Positions 45,459 to 53,754 of a stretch of 64,000 bases of DNA are shown one piece after another. The notes below the pieces were generated by a model that saw only the letters and a list, made by a program, of their open reading frames with translations, did no database searches and was not told the origin of the DNA. Both the position numbers and the translations under genes were made by a program. The first letter of the stretch is position 1; each line of letters opens with the position of its first letter. The stretch comes from Deltaproteobacteria bacterium (lineage in GTDB: Bacteria > Myxococcota_A > UBA796 > SXON01): contig BJHF01000009.1 in NCBI GenBank assembly GCA_014191855.1, positions 31,883 through 95,882 on the forward strand. Reading direction: 5' to 3'.

Positions 45459-46109
45459 ATGTGCGGCCGCTTCGCCCTGCACCATCCGAACGACGAGATT
45501 CACGAGAAGTTCAGCATTGAACGCCCGACCTTCCTCACCGAGCCGCGGTACAACATCGCGCCGACCCAGGTGATCGCCGTCGTAACGCCGGCCCGGGAGG
45601 TGGCGGCGATGCGGTGGGGGCTCATCCCCCGCTGGTCGAAGGACGGCAAGCCGTTCATCAACGCCCGCGGGGAGACCATCGCCGAGAAGCCTACCTTCAA
45701 ACAGGCCTTTCAGGCTCGTCGCATCATTGTGCCGTGCAGCGGGTTCTACGAGTGGCGCACGGAGGGAAAGGCCAAGATTCCGTTCTACTTTCGCCCCGGT
45801 GCGGGAGGGATGTTCGCCATCGCCGGGATCTGGGAGCCGGCCCGTGCCGCCGAGGCCCTCCCAACCGTCGCGCTCATCACCGTGGCGGCGAACGAAACGA
45901 TTCGAGCCCTCCACGACCGGATGCCGGCGATGCTCCAGCGCGAGGACTACGCCTCGTGGCTCAACCCGAAAAACCCCTCACCGGAAGCCCTGTTACGCAC
46001 GATGCCCGCCGAGCAGATCGAGGCGTTCACCGTATCGACTCGGGTGAACGGCGTTCGCGACGAAGGTCCGGCGCTCATCGAGCCCGAGCGGCGCGGGCTG
46101 TTCGGGTGA
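45459..46109 (+). CDS. yedK: SOS response-associated peptidase, YedK/HMCES family
   Basis: 216 residues, normal for SRAP proteins, which form a thiazolidine bond with abasic sites in single-stranded DNA. All key residues are visible: Cys2 directly after Met (MCGRFALHH), Asn68 in INARGET, Glu98 in GFYEWR and His152 in LHDRMPAML. Cytosolic DNA-damage shielding. Its start lies 12 nt after the CotH-like gene, and the next gene begins 32 nt later. Confidence 0.95.
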   Translation: MCGRFALHHPNDEIHEKFSIERPTFLTEPRYNIAPTQVIAVVTPAREVAAMRWGLIPRWSKDGKPFINARGETIAEKPTFKQAFQARRIIVPCSGFYEWRTEGKAKIPFYFRPGAGGMFAIAGIWEPARAAEALPTVALITVAANETIRALHDRMPAMLQREDYASWLNPKNPSPEALLRTMPAEQIEAFTVSTRVNGVRDEGPALIEPERRGLFG

Positions 46110-46141
46110 CGGCGCCCTGCTCTTGGGGATAGTCCCGCCGG

Positions 46142-46654
46142 ATGATCGAACCGTTCGGCGACCTCCACCCGCGCATCCACGCCGACGCCTGGCTCCACGC
46201 CTCGGTGCAGGTGCTCGGCGATGTCTCGGTGGCGGCGCGCGCCAGCGTGTGGCCCACGGCGGTGCTTCGGGGGGATCAAGGCGCCGTCTCTATCGGCGAG
46301 GCGACGAACGTACAGGACGGCGCGATCGCGCACGCCACGGGCGGCCTGTCCGTGGTGAGCATCGGCGCGCGTTGCACCATCGGGCACCGCGCGATCCTCC
46401 ACGGGTGCGTGGTCGAGGACGATGTGCTCGTCGGAATGGGAAGTATCTTGCTCGATAACTGCCACATCGAGCCGTGGTGCATCATCGGGGCGGGTGCCGT
46501 CGTGCCCAGCGGGATGCGCGTGCCTACCGGCAGCCTCGTGCTCGGCACTCCCGGGCGGGTGATCCGCAAGCTCCGCGAGAGCGACTTGGAGCGGATTCGC
46601 CACGGGTGCTCCGAGTACTTGCGACTCGCGGAGACCTACCGAAGCCCGGGCTAA
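46142..46654 (+). CDS. Gamma carbonic anhydrase-like protein (left-handed beta-helix)
   Basis: 170 residues of hexapeptide repeats forming a left-handed beta-helix (WPTAVLRGDQGAVSIGEATN, then VSIGARCTIGHRAILHGCVVEDD, VLVGMGSILLDNC). The zinc-binding His pattern of gamma-class carbonic anhydrases (IGHRAILHGC with another His upstream in IAHATGG) is present. Many YrdA/CaiE-type relatives lack activity, so the enzyme role is uncertain. It ends with a 4-nt convergent overlap with the helicase. Confidence 0.85.
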   Translation: MIEPFGDLHPRIHADAWLHASVQVLGDVSVAARASVWPTAVLRGDQGAVSIGEATNVQDGAIAHATGGLSVVSIGARCTIGHRAILHGCVVEDDVLVGMGSILLDNCHIEPWCIIGAGAVVPSGMRVPTGSLVLGTPGRVIRKLRESDLERIRHGCSEYLRLAETYRSPG

Positions 46655-47907
46655 CCCTCGTGGTCGAAGCTCTTCACCGCGCTCGGCCCTGCTGAAGTCG
46701 GCTTCCGCCGCCGCGACGCCGCCTCCTTCACGCCCTGCGCCGACGTCGTTTTCCGCGTTCGCGCCGACCGCAGGGGCTCGCCAGTGTCCAGCTTTCCCCC
46801 CGCCGCGAAGCGCTCCACGTCCGCCAGCAGGTGGCGGTCGCGGTCGGTCACCAGGTTGAACACCCGCCCGGCGCGCCCCACTCGGCCCACGCGCCCGATG
46901 CGGTGCATGTAGTCGCTCGCCCGCTCCGGCAGCTCATAGTTGAGCACGAACGCCAGGTCCTTCATGTCCAGCCCCCGGCCCGCCAGCTCGGTCGTCACCA
47001 GCACGCGGCCGCCGCCCGCCACGAAGCCTTTGATCGCTTTCTCGCGCTCCTTCGGCAGTAAGCCGCCGTGCACCACCACCACGTCGTGGCCCCGCTCCCG
47101 CAGCGCCGCGCCAGCTTCGTCGGCCGTTTCCCGACGGTTCGCGAACACGATGCCGCGGGCCTTGGGGCCGAGCGAAACCAGCACGTCGCTCGCCGCATCT
47201 CCCCGACTGGTGTGCCGGCAGGGGATGTTCTTCACGGTCACCGACTCGGGCGCCGTGTGCGCGTCTTTCGACATGAGCAACGTCGGGCTCTCGGGGCGGC
47301 TCATCAGCCATTGGCGGATGGGCTCGGGCATCGTCGCCGACATCCACCAAGGAGAAGCCATGTTCGCCGCCGCGAGGATGGCCTCCACGGCGCCGCGCTG
47401 TCCCGGCGCCAACAGGGTATCGGCCTCATCGACGACCACGATCCGGACATCCGTCAGGTCAATCTTGCCTTCTTCCACGAGCCGGGCGAGCCGGGGCGGG
47501 TTGGCGACGAGCAGATCGCACACCTGCCGCAACGTGATGTTCGTGTCGTGACCGGACTCGCCGCCGCTGACATTCCGGACCCGGAGTCGAGCGGCATGCG
47601 TGAGCGTCTTGAGCACCTTCGTCGTCTGGGTGACGAGCTCCCGGGTAGCCGTCAGCACCACGCCGCGCGGCCGTGCGGGCAGGGTTGGCCCCCCCTCTGC
47701 GTCCTCCACGGCCCGGAGACGCTGCACCAGGGGCAGCGCGTACGCGAGCGTTTTTCCGCTGCCGGTGCGGGCCACGGCTACCGCCGGTTTTCCCGCCAGA
47801 AAGGCTGGAATCGCCATGCGTTGCACGGGCGTGGGGTTGACGATCTGCGCCGCTTCGAGCGCGGCAACCAGCTCCGGCGCGAGGCCGAGCTCTGAGAATG
47901 TGGACAT
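46651..47907 (-). CDS. DEAD-box ATP-dependent RNA helicase
   Basis: 418 residues from ATG 47907 (MSTFSELGLA). All core motifs: Q motif NPTPVQ, Walker A ARTGSGKT (46-53), TATRELVTQ, GGESG, VDEAD (Walker B), SATMPEP, IVFANRR, VHGG, VTTELAGRGLDMK and HRIGRVGRVGRAG. The C-terminal tail is basic (RKTTSAQGVKEAASRRRKP), a likely RNA-binding extension. Cytosolic RNA remodelling, for example ribosome assembly or cold adaptation; the subfamily is not resolvable here. Divergent from the secreted chalcone-isomerase-like gene. Confidence 0.92.
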   Translation of the reverse strand: MSTFSELGLAPELVAALEAAQIVNPTPVQRMAIPAFLAGKPAVAVARTGSGKTLAYALPLVQRLRAVEDAEGGPTLPARPRGVVLTATRELVTQTTKVLKTLTHAARLRVRNVSGGESGHDTNITLRQVCDLLVANPPRLARLVEEGKIDLTDVRIVVVDEADTLLAPGQRGAVEAILAAANMASPWWMSATMPEPIRQWLMSRPESPTLLMSKDAHTAPESVTVKNIPCRHTSRGDAASDVLVSLGPKARGIVFANRRETADEAGAALRERGHDVVVVHGGLLPKEREKAIKGFVAGGGRVLVTTELAGRGLDMKDLAFVLNYELPERASDYMHRIGRVGRVGRAGRVFNLVTDRDRHLLADVERFAAGGKLDTGEPLRSARTRKTTSAQGVKEAASRRRKPTSAGPSAVKSFDHEG

Positions 47908-47997
47908 TCGCGCCCCGTAGCCCATTCGGCGGGCTTGGTGCTATAGATCGCCGATTCCGCGCCGCCGTGGCTCCGCCCCGCGCGCTTCTGGAGTCCC

Positions 47998-48531
47998 ATG
48001 CTGACCTTGTTGCTGCTGACCGCCCACGCGCGAGCGCAAACGCTCGCCGGTGTCACCCTCCCCGACACGGCTTCGGTCGGCGGGCAGGCCGTCACCCTCA
48101 ACGGCCTCGGGCTCCGAGAGAAGTACTTCCTCGATATCTACGTGGGGGGCCTGTACCTGCAACACCCCACACGCACGGCCGCGACGGCCATCGCGGCCGA
48201 CGAGCCGAAGCGCGTCGTGATGCACTTCACCTACCGGGCGGTCTCGAAACAACAGATGTTAGACACCTTCACCGAGGGTTTTGGCGCCGCCGCCACCGGG
48301 CCGCAGGCCGCTAATATCGCGAAGATGGCCGAGTGGGTTCCTTCCGGAGGTGTGAAAGCGGGCGATGAACTCAGCTTTGACTACGTGCCTGGCTCGGGCA
48401 CGAGCATGGTGCTCAACGGGCGGGTACTGGGCACCGTCCCGGGCCCCGAATTCATGAAGTTGGTCTTCGGGATCTACCTCGGACCGAAGCCGCCGACACC
48501 GGAACTGAAGGCGGGGATGCTGGGGGCTTGA
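47998..48531 (+). CDS. Secreted chalcone-isomerase-fold protein
   Basis: 177 residues. Signal MLTLLLLTAHARAQ, then the bacterial chalcone-isomerase-like domain: LNGLGLREKYFLDIYVGGLYLQ, VVMHFTYRAVSKQQMLDTFTEGF, LSFDYVPGSGTSMVLNG, FMKLVFGIYLGPKPPT. Bacterial members of this fold are periplasmic and probably bind fatty acids or other lipids rather than flavonoids. GGAG lies four bases before the ATG. It overlaps the longest open reading of the next gene, whose real start is at 48597. Confidence 0.85.
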   Translation: MLTLLLLTAHARAQTLAGVTLPDTASVGGQAVTLNGLGLREKYFLDIYVGGLYLQHPTRTAATAIAADEPKRVVMHFTYRAVSKQQMLDTFTEGFGAAATGPQAANIAKMAEWVPSGGVKAGDELSFDYVPGSGTSMVLNGRVLGTVPGPEFMKLVFGIYLGPKPPTPELKAGMLGA

Positions 48532-48596
48532 ACGGCGCCGCGGCTAGCGCGGCCCTCCCGTTCCTAAGCTACGCTGGTCGCCTCCTGCGGCCAACC

Positions 48597-51248
48597 ATGC
48601 GACTCATCCTCCTGCTCGGGCTGTTCGGCTGCGCATCCGGCACCGACGATTCGACTGAAACTGGCGAAGCCGCCACGGACGCCGGCTGCCAGGCGCTCGT
48701 CGCCACACCCAGCACGGTGCATTGGGACGGGGTCGAGCCGGGCTCCCCAGTCACCGCGCCCGTGCTGGTCACGAACGGCTGCGACTACGGATCCGACGCC
48801 CTGGTGTTCACCGCCTCCACGAGCGATCTCGCGTTCACGGTCGACAACATGAGCGAAACGACGCTCGCTCCCGCCGACAACGCCACGCTGACCGTCACGT
48901 TTCTCGCTCCCGACAACGAGTCGCACTTCGGCGCGCTGATCCTCGAGAGCAACGACACCGAACACCCCCAGGGTTTCGTGAGCCTCGAGGGCCTGGTGAG
49001 CACCGACGCCGATGGCGACGGCTTCGCGAATCTCGGCTCCGGTGGCGACGATTGCGACGACGCGGACCCATCGGTGCACCCCGGCGCGAACGAGGTCTGG
49101 TACGACGGCGTGGATCAAGACTGCGACCCTGACAACGACTACGACCAGGACGGGGACGGCTGGCCGGCCGCAGCGTACGGCGGCAACGATTGCGACGATA
49201 CGGACGACGAAGCCCACCCTGGCGCTGACGAATTGCAGAACGACTTCGACGACGATTGCGACGGGATGGTGGACGAAGATTTTGTGCTCGCGGGCGAGGC
49301 GCTGATCACCGAGGTGATGGCGACGCCGGGCGGCGTGGAAGATGCGCGCGGGGAGTGGATGGAGGTCACCAACACCGGCAGCGCGCGCATCGATCTATAC
49401 GGGTGGGAGGTGACGAATTCTCGCGGCGAGACGTTCATCGTGGATCGCCACGTCGACCTCATCGGCGGCGGTCGCGGGGTGCTGGGCGCCAACATCGACG
49501 CGGTAACGAACGGCGGCGTACACGTAGACGCCGAGTACGACCATGCCACCTTCAGCCTCAACGCCGGCGACTCGGTGACCCTCCGCGTCGATAGCCGGCA
49601 GATCGCGATCGCCTCGTGGAGCGGCGCGGACGCGGGCGTGGCCCGGCAGCTCGACCCCGACCACCTCACCCTCGACGATGCCGCCGACTCGGATTGGTGG
49701 TGCGACGCTACCCACGATATTTCAGGTACCGACTGGGGAACGCCCGCCGAGCTCAACGATCAGTGCACGACGGTCGATGAAGACGGCGACGGGGTTTCCG
49801 AAGCCGACGGCGACTGCGACGACGCCGATGCCTCCGTCAACGCGGACGCGACCGACGTGTGGGACGGGGTGGACAACGACTGCGACGGCCGCGTCGACAA
49901 CCCGCTCATTGACGACGTTGCGACTGCGGAGATCACCGGCGGCGCCGCCTCCACCTACCTGGGCGCCCCGACCGGCATCGGCACCGGCGACGTGACCGGA
50001 GATGGCGTGGACGATCTGGTCGTCGGGTCCGTATATGCGAGCTCCTACGCCGGCACGACCTGGGTGATCGACAGCGGGGATGTGATCGGCGCAAGCGCCG
50101 CGGCCTCCACGATTGACACCGCCACGATCAACGGCACGACGTATAGCTATGCCGCGGCGCTGCCGCCGACCTTCACCGACAGTACGGGGGACGGCACGGC
50201 GGACGTCGTGATCGGTGGTTCACCCTATGTTTATTATGGCGGATGCGCGGCTTGTGGCTACACCGGCGGCGCCTCCCTCAGCGGCGTCATGGACGACGAC
50301 GACGCGGCCTACACCATCGAAGCCGAGGAGTCCTACGGCTACGGAACCACCCGGATGCTGGCCGACTTCGACGTGAATGGCGACGGCGTGCCCGAGGTGC
50401 TTCGCGCGAACGGCTACGCGACCGGCGGCGCTGGATTTTATGCTGGGAAGGTGTGGGTATTCGACGTGGCCGGCGCGAGCGGCGAGATTGCTTCCGACGA
50501 CGCGCTCGGCTCGTTCTACGGCGACACGACCAGTGTGTACCTGGGCATGAGCGTCGCCTCCGGGGATGTGGACGGCGACGGCTACGATGACCTCGCGCTC
50601 GGGGCACCAGGCGCGGCGGGCGCGGCCTCGAGCGGCGGCGTGGCCTACGTCGTGCCCGGCGATGCCGTCGATGGCGACAACCAGGTGGACGACGTCGCGA
50701 CCACCACCATCTACGGCTCGGACGTCAACGGGAAGCTCGGCCAGGGCGGCCTTGTCATCAGCGATCTCGATGCCTCGGGGGGGCTTGACCTCGCGATCGC
50801 AGGATCCGCTACCAACGCCGTGTACCTCTTCTTCGACGTCGGCACCGTGGGCGCGGAGGTGGAAACGAACGCCGCCGACACCACGCTCACGGGAGCGGAC
50901 AACTTCGGCCTCGCCCTCTACGCCGCCGACTTCGATCACGACGGCGCGCAGGACCTCGCGGTGGGCGCCCCCGCGCTCAACGCCACGTACGCCAGCTACA
51001 TGTGGTTCAGCGCCCCCGGCTCCGGCGTCGGGAGCGTGTCGATGTTCGATCGCGCGGTGCTCACCGCCGGCGGCAACCACGACACCACCGAAGCGTTCCG
51101 CGGCCTGACTGGTGCCGCTTCCGGCGATCTCTTCGGCGCAGTCCTCGGCGCAGGCGACTTCGATGACGACGGCATCACCGACACCGTCATCTCCGCCCCC
51201 CAGGCCGGTACGAGCTTCGGCTCGGTGTACGTGGTGCTCGGGAATTAG
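48597..51248 (+). CDS. MopE/LTD/FG-GAP lipoprotein
   Basis: 883 residues from ATG 48597; MRLILLLGLFGC is the lipobox signal (the earlier ATG at 48528 gives no signal). Order of domains: a choice-of-anchor beta-sandwich (SDLAFTVDNMSETTL), two MopE units (VWYDGVDQDCDPDNDYD...CDGMVDEDF), a lamin-tail domain (ALITEVMATPGGVED...WMEVTNTGSARIDLYGWEV), another MopE motif (DGVDNDCDG), then ~430 residues of FG-GAP/integrin-like propeller repeats rich in DVTGDGVDDLVVG, DVDGDGYDDLALG, DFDHDGAQDLAVG. These Ca2+-binding blades suggest a surface adhesin-like protein. Confidence 0.82.
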   Translation: MRLILLLGLFGCASGTDDSTETGEAATDAGCQALVATPSTVHWDGVEPGSPVTAPVLVTNGCDYGSDALVFTASTSDLAFTVDNMSETTLAPADNATLTVTFLAPDNESHFGALILESNDTEHPQGFVSLEGLVSTDADGDGFANLGSGGDDCDDADPSVHPGANEVWYDGVDQDCDPDNDYDQDGDGWPAAAYGGNDCDDTDDEAHPGADELQNDFDDDCDGMVDEDFVLAGEALITEVMATPGGVEDARGEWMEVTNTGSARIDLYGWEVTNSRGETFIVDRHVDLIGGGRGVLGANIDAVTNGGVHVDAEYDHATFSLNAGDSVTLRVDSRQIAIASWSGADAGVARQLDPDHLTLDDAADSDWWCDATHDISGTDWGTPAELNDQCTTVDEDGDGVSEADGDCDDADASVNADATDVWDGVDNDCDGRVDNPLIDDVATAEITGGAASTYLGAPTGIGTGDVTGDGVDDLVVGSVYASSYAGTTWVIDSGDVIGASAAASTIDTATINGTTYSYAAALPPTFTDSTGDGTADVVIGGSPYVYYGGCAACGYTGGASLSGVMDDDDAAYTIEAEESYGYGTTRMLADFDVNGDGVPEVLRANGYATGGAGFYAGKVWVFDVAGASGEIASDDALGSFYGDTTSVYLGMSVASGDVDGDGYDDLALGAPGAAGAASSGGVAYVVPGDAVDGDNQVDDVATTTIYGSDVNGKLGQGGLVISDLDASGGLDLAIAGSATNAVYLFFDVGTVGAEVETNAADTTLTGADNFGLALYAADFDHDGAQDLAVGAPALNATYASYMWFSAPGSGVGSVSMFDRAVLTAGGNHDTTEAFRGLTGAASGDLFGAVLGAGDFDDDGITDTVISAPQAGTSFGSVYVVLGN

Positions 51249-51865
51249 GGAGCGATCGGCGTCTTCAGCGGGCAATCCACGGAGGGTGGGCCGAGCTCCA
51301 CCGGCTCCACACGCACCTCCTCGAAGCGGATCGTGCGCTTCTCATTGCTGCGCTCCAGGCTAAGGTGTAACGGTCCGATGACGGTGGCCGCTGCCCACGT
51401 CCATGCGCCCGTATGCCCGCCCCCCAGGGTGTACGACCAGCCGCGAACCTCCCCTGTCGAAGGGTCCACGTCGTAGGTGTACGTGTCTCCCGGGGTCACC
51501 CCCACCCCGTCGTACCGCACCTGCAGCGCGCCGCCGTTGAGCGTGACCGTCGCCCCCGGATCCGCCAACTTGGCCGGGGCAAGCAGCCAGAACTGGTCGT
51601 TCACGAACATCTCCCAAGCCTCGCGCTGAACTGCGTCCTCACCGGCGTAGTCCACCGTCGTGGTCACGCTGCACATCACGCCGTCGTCGCGAGTGAAACG
51701 AACCGCGATGCGCCCCTTCGCCGGGTCCCAGGTGTGTTCGCGGCGCGTTTCTCCAACCACAAACATGAAGTGCAAACCCGGGACCCCGTACGGGTCCCCA
51801 GTGAAGCTCCTCACCTTCTCGACGAGCTCAACGGCTTCGGGGGCGATGACTGTGACTGGGGTCAT
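51245..51865 (-). CDS. Conserved hypothetical protein
   Basis: 206 residues from ATG 51865 (MTPVTVIAPEAVELVEKV); longer frames run into the divergent transporter. No signal peptide. The segment REHTWDPAKGRIAVRF and WEMFVNDQFWLLAPAKLADPG (with FWLLxPxKLxDPG) resembles uncharacterised families whose members are often lipoproteins; I cannot name it with certainty. Mostly beta-strand. It ends four bases into the previous gene's stop on the opposite strand. Confidence 0.6.
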   Translation of the reverse strand: MTPVTVIAPEAVELVEKVRSFTGDPYGVPGLHFMFVVGETRREHTWDPAKGRIAVRFTRDDGVMCSVTTTVDYAGEDAVQREAWEMFVNDQFWLLAPAKLADPGATVTLNGGALQVRYDGVGVTPGDTYTYDVDPSTGEVRGWSYTLGGGHTGAWTWAAATVIGPLHLSLERSNEKRTIRFEEVRVEPVELGPPSVDCPLKTPIAP

Positions 51866-51935
51866 GTGAGTGGGGTCACCGCGAAGTGCGGGTGGGGCGT
51901 TGCCATTACGATTCACGCGCCTTATCCGCCGCGCG

Positions 51936-52790
51936 ATGTCCGGGCCCCGCTGGTTGACCATCACGGCGCTGCTCGTCGTTTGGCTCGTTTGGGGCTCCAC
52001 TTATTACGCGATCCGCGTGTCGTTGGAGGGCTTCCCCCCCTTCGGCATGGCCAGCGTCCGCCTCTGCATCGCCGGCGCGATCCTGTTGATCTGGGCGCGC
52101 CTCCGCGGGCACCCGTGGCCCGAGCGTCGGCCGCTGCTGCTCGTCTCCGCCGCAGGCGTGCTCAACTTCCTCGCCGGCAACGGCTCCGTGGTCTGGGCCG
52201 AACAGACCGTCTCCTCCGGCCTTGTCGCCATCCTCGTCGGCGTCGTTCCCGTCTACACCGCGGCGATGGGCCCGTTCTTCGGGGCGCCGGTCACCGGTCG
52301 GCAGTGGGGCGGCATCGCCCTGGGGGTGCTGGGGATCGTCGTCCTCAACGCCGGCGGCGCGCTCACCGGCGGCATCGGTGTCACGGTAGCGCTCACAATC
52401 GGCTCGATCAGCTGGGCGTTCGGGTCGATGATCGCGAAGGCCAACCCCCTCACCTCCGGGGCGATGACCAGCGGCGTGCAGATGCTGACCGGAGGAATCG
52501 CGCTCGCGATCGCCGCCGCCGCAACCCACGAAGCGGTCCCGACCGACCCGCCCTTGCGCGCCGTGTTGGCGGTGTTGTACCTGATCACGTTCGGGTCGAT
52601 TCTGGCGTTCTCCGCGTATAGTTACCTTCTGAAGCACGCCACGATCGCCGTCGCCACCAGCTACGCCTACGTGAACCCGGTCGTCGCCGTGCTGATCGGC
52701 GTCGCGATCGGAAACGAGCACCTCGGCCCGAGCGGATGGGCTGGGCTGGCGATCATCGTGGCGGCCGTAGGGCTGGTGTTGCGGAAGTAG
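51936..52790 (+). CDS. EamA-family (DMT) transporter
   Basis: 284 residues, ATG 51936. Ten predicted helices in two EamA repeats: TALLVVWLVWGSTYYAIRV (repeat 1 opening), SSGLVAILVGVVPVYTAAM, then the second repeat ISWAFGSMIAKANPLTSGAM and YLLKHATIAVATSYAYVNPVVAVLIG. Drug/metabolite exporter of the YedA/RhaT type; substrate cannot be predicted. It is divergent from the hypothetical on the other side of a 70-nt gap. Confidence 0.88.
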   Translation: MSGPRWLTITALLVVWLVWGSTYYAIRVSLEGFPPFGMASVRLCIAGAILLIWARLRGHPWPERRPLLLVSAAGVLNFLAGNGSVVWAEQTVSSGLVAILVGVVPVYTAAMGPFFGAPVTGRQWGGIALGVLGIVVLNAGGALTGGIGVTVALTIGSISWAFGSMIAKANPLTSGAMTSGVQMLTGGIALAIAAAATHEAVPTDPPLRAVLAVLYLITFGSILAFSAYSYLLKHATIAVATSYAYVNPVVAVLIGVAIGNEHLGPSGWAGLAIIVAAVGLVLRK

Positions 52791-52840
52791 CGAGCGCGCG
52801 GCACGCCCCTTGCATCGTGGGTTGGCATCCCGGATCTGCG

Positions 52841-53659
52841 ATGCTCTTCCCCCTCGCCCTCGCCTTCCAGACCGCCCGCGCCGACACCGACGCTGGGATG
52901 GCAATGATGGACATGGCCCCCTGCACCGCGGGCTTCGCCTCGTTCTCCCAGCCGATGCCCGGCGCGACCGGGGTGCCGCTCGACGTTTCCCCCGCCGTAG
53001 TGATCGAGGCGGAGGGATGCGGGGTGCCCGGCGAGTGGACACTCACGCTCAAGACCGCCGCCGACGGGGCCGTTGTGCAAACGGTCGCCCTCTCGGCGGC
53101 GAGCGGCCTCGCCGAGCTGCTGCCCGATGCGCTGTTGCTGGCCGAAACCGACTAAGTCCTCATCGTCGAGCCGAACGACATGTCTGCGGGGCCGGCCGAG
53201 ATCGCGTTCACCACGGGCTTCGACACCTCGGTCGCGGACGCGCCAGTCCCCACGCTCAGCGCCGTTGCGGCGGAGTTTGATGCCGCCACCCCTCGCCTCT
53301 TCCTCGATGCCACCGCCACCCTCGGCCAAACTGCCGGTCGCGACCTGATCGTACAGGTCATGGACGCCTCGAAGGATCCGTACGCCAGCACCTCCGTCTT
53401 CACCGACGTGAGCGCGATGGGCACGTCGCTCGGCGAATCCTGGGCGAGCACGCGCACGAAGATGAGCGCACCGGAGTCCTGGTGCGTCGCCGCCCGCACT
53501 CGCAACCTCAACGGCACCTGGGCCGAAAGCGAGGTTAGCTGCGTGGATGTGGAGGCGATGGAGACCGCGGCGGGAAGCTGCAGCAGCGGGGGAGGGGCGC
53601 CGATCGGCATGGGGGTCGCGTTGGCGATGGCGGCGCTTGGAGCGCGGCGACGTCGCTGA
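52841..53659 (+). pseudogene. Secreted Ig-like protein with MYXO-CTERM tail, split by in-frame TAA
   Basis: Two open readings in the same frame are separated only by TAA at 53153-53155. Upstream: signal MLFPLALAFQTARA, then a Big_5/SbsA-type Ig domain (PMPGATGVPLDVSPAVVIEA). Downstream continues smoothly (VLIVEPNDMSAG after the stop), a second beta domain, and a C-terminal Cys-SSGGG, hydrophobic helix and Arg4, a MYXO-CTERM sorting tail. A TAC/TAT Tyr codon mutated to TAA would explain it. Options are a true pseudogene, sequencing error, or stop readthrough. The upstream part alone would lack the sorting signal. Confidence 0.7.
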
Positions 53660-53669
53660 CGGCCGGGTA

Positions 53670-53726
53670 GGGGTCAGGACGGTGCCATTGCGATTGAGTC
53701 AATCGCAATGGCACCGTCCTGACCCC
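53670..53726. repeat. Long perfect palindrome, copy A (REP/RAYT-like)
   Basis: A 28-bp inverted repeat with one central base. Left arm 53670-53697 begins GGGGTCAGGACGGTGCCATT, right arm 53699-53726 is its exact complement. It sits between the MYXO-CTERM gene and the TPR gene and could act as a bidirectional terminator or mobile palindrome. The outer 20 bases recur in copy B at 57349. Confidence 0.92.
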
Positions 53727-53754
53727 TTCGGCTATCTTGCTGCTGAGGTCACCC

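Noticed and set aside
43914..45914. 666-residue minus-strand open reading
   Set aside because: Antisense of the CotH-like and YedK genes, both of which have strong family motifs.
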